From Lachnospiraceae bacterium (GTDB taxonomy: Bacteria; Bacillota; Clostridia; Lachnospirales; Lachnospiraceae), in the NCBI GenBank assembly GCA_017394885.1, contig JAFPWO010000023.1, positions 62,001 to 126,000 on the forward strand: DNA of 64,000 nucleotides, read 5' to 3'. Each line of letters begins with the position of its first letter. Position 1 is the stretch's first letter. Positions 51,063 through 59,615 of this stretch are shown piece by piece. Under the pieces are notes generated by a model. That model searched no databases. It saw only the letters and a program-made list of their open reading frames with translations, and had not been told where the DNA came from. Made by a program: the position numbers and the translations under genes.

Positions 51063-52387
51063 TGAAGAACACGGCGAAGAAATCTGCGAAGCTTTTGCTG
51101 CTGACAGCGGTCTTGCTGCTGATCGGCCTGTTCCTGGCCGTGCCCGTGCAGGCCGCTGCGACCGATGAGATCCTGAACTTTACGATCACGGTGGAAGTAA
51201 ACGACGACGCCTCCCTCGAAATGACCTATCACATCGACTGGAAGGTCCTGTATGACGGCGGCGGCTCGGATAAGCTGACCTGGGTCAATCTCGGCGTTCC
51301 GAACAAGTATCACGAAAACATCACGCCGCTCAGCAAGACGATCAAGAATATCAAAGACAAGGGCAGTACCCTGGAGATCTATCTGGACCGCGGGTACGGC
51401 AAAAACGAAGTGGTCAGCTTTGAGTTTTCCATGACCCAGGACCACATGTATCAGATCGATAAGTGGGTCGAAGGGGAAACGGTCTATACCTTCACGCCGG
51501 CCTGGTTCGACGATTTCAGCGTCGACGAGCTCGTGATCCGCTGGAACGCGGATCAGGCAGGCGCCTGGCAGCCGGACTGCCTGCAGGAGGGCGGCTATCT
51601 GGTCTTTAAGGCGTCGCTCTCGCCGGGCGATCAGTATACCATGAGCGTTGTTTACCCGAACGACGCCTTCGGCTTTGATGTCAGCCGCCAGGCAGACGGC
51701 GGGGGCTATGAGCCGGTCACGCCGACCGAATGGAACGGCGGCGGAGGCGGAGGAGGAGATGGTTCTTCCAGCTTCTTGGATGTGATCGGCGGCCTGTTCG
51801 CCCTGATCTTCATCCTGGCGATCCTGGTCGGCCCGATCATCGCGGTCGTCAAGTTCTTCCAGTGGATCGTTGGCGGCACGGGCTTCGGCTCGGAAAAAAC
51901 GATGGAGAAGAAGATCACGCGCACCAAGATCGAGTACTACGCGAACTGTCCCAGCTGCGGCTCCGCACGCGAAGAAGGCAAGGATACCTGCCAGTACTGC
52001 GGCCGAAGCATGATCAAGAGCAAAGAAGTCGTGGAAGAGAGCCAGATCGAAAAGCCCGAAAAGTACACGAAAAACGGCACATACCGGTACGGCGATTCGC
52101 CGAATACGTACATCCACGTGAATGTGATCAATGTCCCGGTCAGCCGGCCGCGTTCGGGCGGACCCGGCCGTCCCAGCCATTCTTCCCGTCTGGGCGGCGG
52201 TTCGCATCATTCCTCCTGCGCTTCGTCCTGTGCCTGCGCCTCGTCCTGCGCCTGCGCTTCGTCCTGTGCCTGCGCCTGCGCCTGTGCCTCGTCCGGCCGT
52301 GCCGGCTGCTCGGTGAAGGACTTCTTTAAGAAGAGCATCCACGAAGGCCGCGTGAAGATCGAGAGCAAAAAGAAAGAAACAAACTGA
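51062..52387 (+). CDS. DUF2207-like membrane protein with cytosolic zinc ribbon and Cys-rich tail
   Basis: 441 residues. Signal peptide (1-33), outer beta domain at about 35-225 of the DUF2207 kind (ILNFTITVEVNDDASLEMTY), a Gly-rich linker, a helix at about 238-262, then a cytosolic zinc ribbon (CPSCG, Cys296 and 299, with CQYCG after 16 residues). The end (about 375-420) is a His/Ser/Ala/Cys tail with ten Cys, including three exact copies of ASSCAC, then ACACASSGRAGC. ATG 51062 overlaps the radical SAM stop (TGATG) and GGAGG lies within that gene. By this topology the tail is on the same side as the enzyme. The tail looks like a substrate for thioether or other Cys modification; not shown. 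Confidence 0.88.
   Translation: MKNTAKKSAKLLLLTAVLLLIGLFLAVPVQAAATDEILNFTITVEVNDDASLEMTYHIDWKVLYDGGGSDKLTWVNLGVPNKYHENITPLSKTIKNIKDKGSTLEIYLDRGYGKNEVVSFEFSMTQDHMYQIDKWVEGETVYTFTPAWFDDFSVDELVIRWNADQAGAWQPDCLQEGGYLVFKASLSPGDQYTMSVVYPNDAFGFDVSRQADGGGYEPVTPTEWNGGGGGGGDGSSSFLDVIGGLFALIFILAILVGPIIAVVKFFQWIVGGTGFGSEKTMEKKITRTKIEYYANCPSCGSAREEGKDTCQYCGRSMIKSKEVVEESQIEKPEKYTKNGTYRYGDSPNTYIHVNVINVPVSRPRSGGPGRPSHSSRLGGGSHHSSCASSCACASSCACASSCACACACASSGRAGCSVKDFFKKSIHEGRVKIESKKKETN
52220..52273 (+). repeat. Three 18-bp units coding for ASSCAC
   Basis: Direct repeats starting at 52220, 52238 and 52256; they differ only at third codon positions. They form the core of the Cys-rich tail. Confidence 0.9.
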
Positions 52388-52448
52388 CAGGAAATAAAAT
52401 GGTTTCCGCCGTGAAGAAATATGGTGATATGAACAGGGAGGTTTTGAA

Positions 52449-53657
52449 ATGATTGCTTGTTCTGACAGATTACGATATGTTCACTCCGATATCCGGGGGC
52501 CGCTGTATCAGGAAGCGCTGCGCATGGAAGCGGAAGGAACGCCGGTCCTGAAACTGAATACCGGGAATCCAGCCCGCTTTGGCTTTGCTTTGCCGGCGTC
52601 CGTACGCGGCGCGCTGATCGCGCATGTGGATGAAGCGGTGCCGTACTGCGACGTGAAGGGCATGAAGGCCGCTAGGGAGGAGATCTGCGCCTATCATATC
52701 GAAAAAGGGCTGCAGGGCGTCAGCCCGGACGATGTATTCATCGGCAACGGCGTGAGCGAAGTGGCTTCCATGCTGATGGAAGCGCTGATCGGGACAGGCG
52801 ATGAGATCCTTCTGCCGTCCCCCTGCTATTCCTTATGGAGCAATAACGCCTATCTCTGCGAGGGCGTCCCGGTCTTTTACCGCTGCGATCCCGCCAACCA
52901 CTGGAATCCCGATCTGGAGGATATGGAACGGAAGATCACGCCGAAGACCAAGGCCATCCTCGTGATCAATCCCAATAACCCGACCGGCGTGCTGTACGGG
53001 CGGGACACACTGCTGGCGATCGCGGAGCTGGCCAGAAAGCATGGGCTGGTCCTACTGGCGGATGAGATCTACGACCGCCTGGTCATGGATGACCTGGTCC
53101 ACGAATCGCTGGCCGCCCTGGCGCCGGACCTTCCCTGCATCACCTTCAACGGGCTGTCCAAGAGCCACATCATCTGCGGCTTCCGCTGCGGGTGGATGAT
53201 CTTCAGCGATCCGAACGGGGAACTGCAGGCAGTGAAAGACGGGGTCATGCGGCTCGCAGCCATGCGGCTTTGCGGCAATGCCCTGACCCAGCTGGTCATT
53301 CCGGCGGCGCTCAAAGACAGCGCGTCTACCCGGGCCATGATGGTGCCCGGCGGCCGCCTGTATGAGCAGCGGGAAGCCACGATCCGGGGACTGGATGCCA
53401 TCGACGGCGCATCCTACGAAAAGAACGACGCGGCATTCTACCTGTTCCCCGCGCTGGACGCGAATCGCTTCCGCTTTGAGAGTGCCGGCGATTTCTGTAT
53501 GAAGTTCCTCCATGAATGCCAGGTCCTGATGATCCCCGGCACGGGATTTGACTGGCAGGAAGATCTGCGCTTCCGCATCGTTATGCTGCCGGAACCGGCG
53601 CAGCTGAAAGAAGCCATGGAAAAACTGGGAGAATTCCTGCAGCATCACAGATGGTAG
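52449..53657 (+). CDS. Class I/II pyridoxal phosphate aminotransferase (AlaA-like)
   Basis: 402 residues. PLP lysine Lys238 in NGLSKSHIICGFRCGW, INPNNPTGVLYG, LADEIYDRLV, and the terminal FRIVMLPEP with the carboxylate-binding Arg. The layout resembles alanine-type aminotransferases (AlaA/YfbQ). GGGAGG lies 8 bases before the ATG. No biosynthetic neighbour sets the substrate. Convergent with the CmpB-like gene, 34 bases apart. Confidence 0.93.
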   Translation: MIACSDRLRYVHSDIRGPLYQEALRMEAEGTPVLKLNTGNPARFGFALPASVRGALIAHVDEAVPYCDVKGMKAAREEICAYHIEKGLQGVSPDDVFIGNGVSEVASMLMEALIGTGDEILLPSPCYSLWSNNAYLCEGVPVFYRCDPANHWNPDLEDMERKITPKTKAILVINPNNPTGVLYGRDTLLAIAELARKHGLVLLADEIYDRLVMDDLVHESLAALAPDLPCITFNGLSKSHIICGFRCGWMIFSDPNGELQAVKDGVMRLAAMRLCGNALTQLVIPAALKDSASTRAMMVPGGRLYEQREATIRGLDAIDGASYEKNDAAFYLFPALDANRFRFESAGDFCMKFLHECQVLMIPGTGFDWQEDLRFRIVMLPEPAQLKEAMEKLGEFLQHHRW

Positions 53658-53691
53658 GCCTTCTCCCCCGGAATCATGGCTGGTGATGTGG

Positions 53692-55230
53692 TCAGATATT
53701 TCCGCCTACCCCGGAGCCCGCGTTGAAGCCGAAGATCATGCAGCAGATCAGATCGGCAGCGAAAGCCAGGCACAGGACGGCGCATATGATCCACTGCGTC
53801 TTTTTCGAGGCGTGGCTGAGAGAGCGGCTGATGGCCGGGCCGACCAGATAGACGCCGGCCATGCCTCCGATGCCGAAGGCCAGCAGGCCCGCGAGACAGA
53901 TCCGGCCGTTGATATTCATGAACATGGTTTTGTAATCCCAGTAAGAGGAATTAAAAAGATAATCCAGCAGAAAACTGGTCAGGTATTCCAGCACCGCGCA
54001 GAGCAGCACGGCGATGAAGAATGTCCTGACCGGTTTTTTCTTGAAGCGGTCCAGCAGCAGGATGATGGAGACGCCGCCCACGCCGTAGATCGGCAGCCAG
54101 GGACCGTACATGGTTCCGCGGTTGACGAACATGTGATCCTCCACGAGGTGCAGCCCCACCTCCCAGAGATACCCGACCAGGCAGAAGGCGAAAAACATCA
54201 CGATGATCTCCCGGATATTGTACGGGAAACGCCGCTTTTCTTCCGGATGTGCCGGCTTCATATTGATATCGGCCAGGCGGTAGGCAGGGAGGAAATCATC
54301 TTCCCGCTCCCCGGCCACAAAGGCCGGCAGGGCGAAGGCGTCTTCGATCAGCAGCCCCTTTTCATCCGCCGCGTTTTTTCGAAGCCGGAAGTAAAACTCC
54401 GCGACGAGCTGCGTCTGCAGGGGAACCGCCGTCAGCAGGCCGACGACGGGGATGATCCGCAGCAGCCACATGTAAAGATAGGACAGCTCCGCGCAGAACA
54501 TTTTCCACTTGTATCCCCGGGTCATCTCGGCCGAAAGCTTTTTGGCGTCTTTCCAGCGGACCGCAGGGTTCTCAGCCAGGATATAAGGCACCATCCGGTA
54601 CTGATAGGCTTTGTAGATGCCGCCGATAATCGTAAAGCCCCATAAAAGAAGCGTTCCGTGGTACAGCAGGGACACCCGGATCAGATTTCCCAGATTATTC
54701 TTGTGAAAAGGAGAAAGGATGCGGCGGAAGCGCACCGCCTTCTGCTGGCGGTTTTCCATCGCAAAGCGGCACTGGCCGATCACGATCACGTTTTCGAACA
54801 GAAAATGGACCGCTGCCGTCAGCAGGACGGCCAGAAATATATTGACCAGGACTTCGCCCGGATTTCTTTCGTAATAAGCCTGATTGAGCGCTAAAAGCCG
54901 CACGATCCAGGTGACGCTGCGCGAAAGGCTGTCGATCATGCTCAGGACCGTTTCGGAGCGCAGGAAGGGGAAGGTCTCCGCCAGCGAAGAGTTTGCCAGG
55001 TAGTCTTTCAGATAATCGATGTTGTGCGGCAGCAGATCTTTTTCGCCCCCGGTCAGCGAGTCGACCGAGTTTACCACGGATGCCTGCGAGCTGTTGGATG
55101 CGCCTAAAAAGGCAAAGAGGAAGCAGACGGTGACCAGGATCAGCCACGGCTTCGCTCCTTTGCAAAAAACGGTATTCCAACTGGTCTTGCGGATCTCCTT
55201 CAGGTTCCAGCCTGTTGTTTGGTCTGTCAC
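53692..55230 (-). CDS. DUF975-like / CmpB-type membrane protein fusion
   Basis: 512 residues. The first about 330 residues form a helical membrane part with internal DUF975-like features (WNTVFCKGAKPWLILVTVCFLFAF, GYKWKMFCAELSYLYMWLLRIIPV). The last about 150 residues match the CmpB 'putative ABC permease' family: GYLWEVGLHLVEDHMFVNRGTMYGPWLPIYGVGG and SYWDYKTMFMNINGRICL. Start is GTG 55230 with AGGAGG 5 bases upstream; the frame is open further but without a site. Function unknown. A shorter CmpB protein lies at 59.6 kb. Confidence 0.82.
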   Translation of the reverse strand: MTDQTTGWNLKEIRKTSWNTVFCKGAKPWLILVTVCFLFAFLGASNSSQASVVNSVDSLTGGEKDLLPHNIDYLKDYLANSSLAETFPFLRSETVLSMIDSLSRSVTWIVRLLALNQAYYERNPGEVLVNIFLAVLLTAAVHFLFENVIVIGQCRFAMENRQQKAVRFRRILSPFHKNNLGNLIRVSLLYHGTLLLWGFTIIGGIYKAYQYRMVPYILAENPAVRWKDAKKLSAEMTRGYKWKMFCAELSYLYMWLLRIIPVVGLLTAVPLQTQLVAEFYFRLRKNAADEKGLLIEDAFALPAFVAGEREDDFLPAYRLADINMKPAHPEEKRRFPYNIREIIVMFFAFCLVGYLWEVGLHLVEDHMFVNRGTMYGPWLPIYGVGGVSIILLLDRFKKKPVRTFFIAVLLCAVLEYLTSFLLDYLFNSSYWDYKTMFMNINGRICLAGLLAFGIGGMAGVYLVGPAISRSLSHASKKTQWIICAVLCLAFAADLICCMIFGFNAGSGVGGNI

Positions 55231-55251
55231 AGCGGCCTCCTTTGTATTCCC

Positions 55252-55298
55252 AAAAAGATTCCCCGGCCGGAGAGGATGGTTCTCCGACCGGGGATTTT
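55252..55298 (-). terminator. Terminator of the first cyclodeaminase-family gene
   Basis: Minus strand: long stem with arms ATCCCCGGTCGGAGA and TCTCCGGCCGGGGAAT, then five T residues. Confidence 0.85.
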
Positions 55299-55322
55299 CA
55301 CAGATTCTGTGATTCCGTTTGA

Positions 55323-56453
55323 TTATTTGCCGAGAGCCGGGGTCTCCCAGAGGTTCAGCGTCTGGCCGATGCCGAGCTCTTTCGCTTTCTGCCAGCACAT
55401 CCAGCCCCATGCTACGTCATAGGTCGCCTGGCCGCCCTGTGCGAACAGGACGATCTGATCTTTGTTCTTTCTCGGAGCCTTCTTGCCCGCATACACTTCG
55501 CCGAGGTCGATGACGTCTTCTCTCTTTACGATGCCGTCATGGACATAGTCGAAGGTGCGCTCGCCCATGCCGTTGATCTTCGCAGCCAGCGGATAGCCCA
55601 TTTCCTGGCCCCAGGCTTCATACATCTTGAAGTTGTCGCAGACGATGCTGCATTCCTTGATGAAGTCGATGTCGATATCCACGGTCGCCGGCAGGGAAAC
55701 CATGCAGCCGGGCTTCAGCCATTCTTTCTCAATGCGGGGGTCAACCTTGCCGGAGGTGGCGGCATTGATGATGTCGGCATCCTTTACGCATTCTTCGATG
55801 CTGTTGCAGATGATGACTTCTTTCACGTGCGGATACTTCTCCGGACGTTCTTCAATCAGCTTCTTCATATCCTCGGCGGCCTTCGGGAAGATATCGTAGA
55901 TCTTGACGGTGTCGATCGTCGGGCAGGCCAGCAGGATGGAAGGCAGGGAGTTGCGGTTGATGGCGCCGGCCGCGATCATGGCAGCGATCTTCGGATTTTC
56001 GGGAGCCAGGACCTTGGCGCCTACGCCCGGGATAGCGCCGGTACGCATCGCGCTCAGCAGGTTGGCGGATTCCAGCGCAACGGGGGCGCCGGTGTCCGGA
56101 TCATTCAGCATGACCATCAGGATGGAGCGGGGAAGTCCCTTTTCCTTATTGTCGAGGTTGGAGCCGTACCATTTTTCACCGGCGATATGGAACTTGCCGC
56201 CGATGTAGCATTCCATGGTCATGAAGCGGCGGTCCGGGCCGTTGTGCGGCATGCCGGGATGGACCGGGTTGTCCGGGAAGCTGATCATCTGGCCGTGGGA
56301 GTTGTGGTTCTGGCCGCCCATGACATAGTCGCCTTCGCCCATGACCTTATACACTTCGATCATGGTCTCCAGACACGTTTCCATGTCATTGACGCCGGCC
56401 TTGATCATGTCCTGTTCATTCAGATACAGGAAATCGATGCGGGTATCACTCAT
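55323..56453 (-). CDS. Ornithine cyclodeaminase / mu-crystallin family protein, copy A
   Basis: 376 residues. RIDFLYLNEQDMIKAGV at the start, the substrate lysine region AGEKWYGSN, SANLLSAMRTGAIPGVGAKVLAPE, and the NAD-binding second half. This group is often named 'tyramine oxidase subunit B', but the family includes cyclodeaminases, imine reductases and alanine dehydrogenases. All key regions are intact. It has its own promoter (TTGACA/TAAAAT) and a strong terminator. It is the most diverged of three tandem copies. Confidence 0.88.
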   Translation of the reverse strand: MSDTRIDFLYLNEQDMIKAGVNDMETCLETMIEVYKVMGEGDYVMGGQNHNSHGQMISFPDNPVHPGMPHNGPDRRFMTMECYIGGKFHIAGEKWYGSNLDNKEKGLPRSILMVMLNDPDTGAPVALESANLLSAMRTGAIPGVGAKVLAPENPKIAAMIAAGAINRNSLPSILLACPTIDTVKIYDIFPKAAEDMKKLIEERPEKYPHVKEVIICNSIEECVKDADIINAATSGKVDPRIEKEWLKPGCMVSLPATVDIDIDFIKECSIVCDNFKMYEAWGQEMGYPLAAKINGMGERTFDYVHDGIVKREDVIDLGEVYAGKKAPRKNKDQIVLFAQGGQATYDVAWGWMCWQKAKELGIGQTLNLWETPALGK

Positions 56454-56525
56454 AGTTGGTTACCTTCTTTCTTTGATTTTTTGAACCCAATATAAGATGC
56501 ATAAGAGCTCTTTGAACTATAATAA

Positions 56526-56554
56526 ATTTTAAAGAAAAAGCCGGGCTTTGTCAA
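56526..56554 (-). promoter_or_regulatory. Promoter of copy A
   Basis: Minus strand: TTGACA (56554-56549), 17-base spacer, TAAAAT (56531-56526), the same boxes as gapdh. Confidence 0.83.
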
Positions 56555-56628
56555 GCAGTATGCAGACACTTGATGTGATTTCAAGCAAAATGAAAGGAGC
56601 GTGAGACACAATTCCTTCATTTGTTTCA

Positions 56629-57759
56629 TTATTTGCCCAGAGCGGGACTCTCCCAGAGGTTCAGCGTCTGGCCGATGCCGAGTTCTCTGGCCCGCTGCCA
56701 GCACATCCAGCCCCATGCCACGTCGTAAGTCGGCTGCCCGGCCTGGGCGAACAGGACGATCTGATCTTTGTGTTTCCTCGGGACCCGCCTGCCGGCATAG
56801 ATCTCGCCGAGTTCGATCACGTCTTCCCTCTTCAGAATGCCGTCGTGGACATAGTCATAAGCGATGCTGCCCATGGCACTCATTTTTGCGGAGAGAGGGT
56901 AGCCGGTCTCCATGGCAAAGGCTTCATACATCTTGTAGTTGTCGCAGACGATACTGCATTCCTTAATGAATTCGGTATCGATGTCGATGGTCGCGGGCAG
57001 AGAAACCAGGCAGCCGGGCCTGAGCCATTCTTTCTCGATCCGGGGATTGACCTTGCCGGAAGTCGCGGCGTTGATAACATCGGCATCTTTTACGCATTCC
57101 TCAATGCTGTCACAGAGAATAATTTCCCTGACGTGCGGATATCTTTCCGGCTGCTCTTCGATCAGCTGCTTCATTTCTTCAGCTGCCTTCGGGAAAATAT
57201 CATAGATCTTTACGGTCTCGATCGTCGGGCAGGCCAGAAGAATGGACGGGAGCGCATTGCGGCTGATGGCACCGGCCGCGATCATACCGACTGTCTTCGG
57301 GTTTTCCGGGGCCAGGACCTTGGCGCCGACGCCCGGGATCGCGCCGGTACGCATCGCGCTTAAGAGATTGGCGGATTCCAGCGCGACCGGAGCGCCGGTA
57401 TCCGGGTCGTTCAGCATGACCATCAGGATGGAGCGCGGAAGGCCTTTTTCCTTGTTTTCGATGTTGGAACCGTACCATTTTTCACCGGCGATATGGAACT
57501 TGCCGCCGAGATAGCATTCCATGGCCATGAAACGGCGGTCCGGGCCGTTGTGCGGCATGCCGGGGTGGACCGGATGATCCGGAAAGGCGATCATCTGACC
57601 GTGGGAATTGTGGTTCTGGCCGCCCATGATATAGTCGCCTTCACCCATGACCTTATAGACCTCGATCATGGTCTCCAGGCATTTTTCCATGTCATTGACG
57701 CCGGCCCTGATCATGTCCTGCTCATTCAGATACAGGAAATCAATACGGGTATCGCTCAT
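56629..57759 (-). CDS. Ornithine cyclodeaminase / mu-crystallin family protein, copy B
   Basis: 376 residues, same length as copy A and with the same motifs (AGEKWYGSN, SAMRTGAIPGVGAKVLA). The N-terminal half is almost identical to copy C in DNA, including silent sites, while the C-terminal half differs from it (for example SAKMSAMGSIAYDYVHDG). It starts 46 bases after copy C, so both share a transcript. Substrate unknown; enzyme activity is inferred from the family. Confidence 0.88.
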   Translation of the reverse strand: MSDTRIDFLYLNEQDMIRAGVNDMEKCLETMIEVYKVMGEGDYIMGGQNHNSHGQMIAFPDHPVHPGMPHNGPDRRFMAMECYLGGKFHIAGEKWYGSNIENKEKGLPRSILMVMLNDPDTGAPVALESANLLSAMRTGAIPGVGAKVLAPENPKTVGMIAAGAISRNALPSILLACPTIETVKIYDIFPKAAEEMKQLIEEQPERYPHVREIILCDSIEECVKDADVINAATSGKVNPRIEKEWLRPGCLVSLPATIDIDTEFIKECSIVCDNYKMYEAFAMETGYPLSAKMSAMGSIAYDYVHDGILKREDVIELGEIYAGRRVPRKHKDQIVLFAQAGQPTYDVAWGWMCWQRARELGIGQTLNLWESPALGK

Positions 57760-57805
57760 GCTTGCTTACCTTCTTTCTTGTGGATTTGAGGATGACCTGT
57801 TTTTG

Positions 57806-58936
57806 TCATTTGCCGAGAGCCGGGGTCTCCCAGAGGTTCAGCGTCTGGCCGATGCCGAGCTCTTTGGCCCGCTGCCAGCACATCCAGCCCCATGCCACGT
57901 CGTAGGTCGGCTGCCCGGCCTGAGGGAACAGAACGATCTGATCCCGGTACTTTCTGGGAACCTTTCTGCCGGCATAGATCTCGCCGAGTTCCGTAATATC
58001 TTCCCTTTTCAGAATGCCGTCATGGACACAGTCATACGTGCGGCGGCCGATGGTATTCATCTTCTCGGCGAGCGGATAGCCTGTTTCCTGGGCAAATGCT
58101 TCGTACATTTTGAAGTTGTCACAGACGATGCTGCATTCTTTCAAAAAGTCGATGCCGACATCGATGGCAGACTGTGTGGAAACCAGGCAGCCGGGCTTGA
58201 GCCATTCTTTTTCGAGACGGGGAGGAACTTTTCCGGAACTGGCAGAATTGACGATATCCGCGTCCTTCACGCATTCCTCAAGGCTGTCGCAGAGAATGAT
58301 TTCTCTGACGTGCGGATACCTTTCCGGATGTTCTTCGATCAGCTTTTTCATCTCTTCGGAAGCCGCCGGAAAAACGTCGCAGATCTTTACGGTCTCCAAT
58401 GTCGGACAGGCCAGAAGGATGGATCGAAGAGAGTTTCGGCTGATGGCGCCGGCCGCGATCATACCGACCGTCTTCGTGTCTTCCGGGGCCAGGACTTTAG
58501 CGCCGACGCCCGGGATCGCGCCGGTACGCATCGCGCTTAAGAGGTTGGCGGATTCCAGCGCGACCGGGGCGCCGGTGTCCGGGTCGTTCAGCATGACCAT
58601 CAGGATGGAGCGAGGAAGGCCTTTCTCCTTGTTTTCGATGTTGGAACCGTACCATTTTTCGCCGGCGATATGGAACTTGCCGCCGAGATAGCATTCCATC
58701 GTCATAAAGCGGCGGTCCGGGCCGTTGTGCGGCATGCCGGGGTGGACCGGATTGTCCGGGAAACTGATCATCTGACCGTGGGAATTGTGGTTCTGGCCGC
58801 CCATGATATAGTCGCCTTCGCCCATGAGCCGGTATACCTCGATCATGGTCTCCAGGCATTTTTCCATGTCATTTACGCCGGCCTTGATCATGTCCTGCTC
58901 ATTCAGATACAGGAAATCAATGCGGGTGTCACTCAT
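57806..58936 (-). CDS. Ornithine cyclodeaminase / mu-crystallin family protein, copy C
   Basis: 376 residues. First gene of the array in transcription order. N-terminal half as in copy B; the region aligned with SLPATVDID in the others reads STQSAIDVG, and the hinge SSGKVPPRLEKEW also differs, so the substrate or cofactor fit may have changed. ATG 58936 aligns with the MSDTRIDF start of the other copies; the frame is open 24 codons further upstream. Confidence 0.88.
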   Translation of the reverse strand: MSDTRIDFLYLNEQDMIKAGVNDMEKCLETMIEVYRLMGEGDYIMGGQNHNSHGQMISFPDNPVHPGMPHNGPDRRFMTMECYLGGKFHIAGEKWYGSNIENKEKGLPRSILMVMLNDPDTGAPVALESANLLSAMRTGAIPGVGAKVLAPEDTKTVGMIAAGAISRNSLRSILLACPTLETVKICDVFPAASEEMKKLIEEHPERYPHVREIILCDSLEECVKDADIVNSASSGKVPPRLEKEWLKPGCLVSTQSAIDVGIDFLKECSIVCDNFKMYEAFAQETGYPLAEKMNTIGRRTYDCVHDGILKREDITELGEIYAGRKVPRKYRDQIVLFPQAGQPTYDVAWGWMCWQRAKELGIGQTLNLWETPALGK

Positions 58937-59016
58937 TTTTGTTACCTGCTTTCCTGGGAAAAAAAGGGGTTTACGGACGCCTCGGAAAGCCGGAACAGGC
59001 TTTCCCATCTGCGGTA

Positions 59017-59045
59017 AGCTAAAAACCTATCCCCCGATTTGTCAA
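59017..59045 (-). promoter_or_regulatory. Possible promoter of copies C and B
   Basis: Minus strand: TTGACA (59045-59040), 17-base spacer, TTAGCT (59022-59017). The -10 box is poor, but CTGCTTGACAAA around the -35 box is the same as at copy A. Confidence 0.45.
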
Positions 59046-59102
59046 GCAGTTCCGGATTTTTGGTATGATTCTGAGAAATATTAACCGGTATAACAACACT
59101 GC

Positions 59103-59615
59103 TCAGTGCAGCTGTTCCTGTATTTTTTCGAAGGCCAGGCGGGGATAGTCATCCTCTTCCACATACACGGTGCCGCAGTGATGGAACCCCAATTTTTTCA
59201 GCAGATTCTGCATGACGGTATTGTCGCCGTGCGTGTCGATCCGCAGATGTCCGCACCACGAGAAGGCCTGATCCAGGCAGAAAGTGCCGATCCCTTTTTC
59301 GGAGCCGTCGCCGGCCAGCCGGTGGACCACGCCGTAAGGCGCATCGCTGCTCCAGCCTCCCTCCGTAATGTCACGGTAGAGCGGCTCGATATCCTTCCCC
59401 TGATCGAAATAGAAAGTGCCGATGACGCAGCCGTCATCGTTTACGCAGACATAGCTTTTTCTTTCCCGGACGTCCCGGCGGATCCGTTCCTCTGGCGGCC
59501 AGTTGGTCGGCCCCCACTGGTTGGGATTGCCGTGTGCGGCCATAAAAGCCCTGGCAAAGGCGTAGATCTGCATGATGCGGGGAATATCTTCTTCTGTTGA
59601 TTTTCGGATTATCAT
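59103..59615 (-). CDS. GNAT-family N-acetyltransferase
   Basis: 170 residues. IRKSTEEDIPRIMQIYAFARAFM at the start, WGPTNWPPEERIRRDV, the acetyl-CoA segment GDGSEKGIGTFCLDQAF and the late KKLGFHHCGTVYVEEDDYPRLAFEK. Substrate unknown. GGAGG lies before the ATG, within the end of the CmpB-like gene, which it overlaps by 4 bases. Confidence 0.92.
   Translation of the reverse strand: MIIRKSTEEDIPRIMQIYAFARAFMAAHGNPNQWGPTNWPPEERIRRDVRERKSYVCVNDDGCVIGTFYFDQGKDIEPLYRDITEGGWSSDAPYGVVHRLAGDGSEKGIGTFCLDQAFSWCGHLRIDTHGDNTVMQNLLKKLGFHHCGTVYVEEDDYPRLAFEKIQEQLH

Noticed and set aside
56450-56716. Short frames shared opposite the ends of the cyclodeaminase genes
   Set aside because: They recur only because the three genes have the same C-terminal codons; they are antisense shadows.
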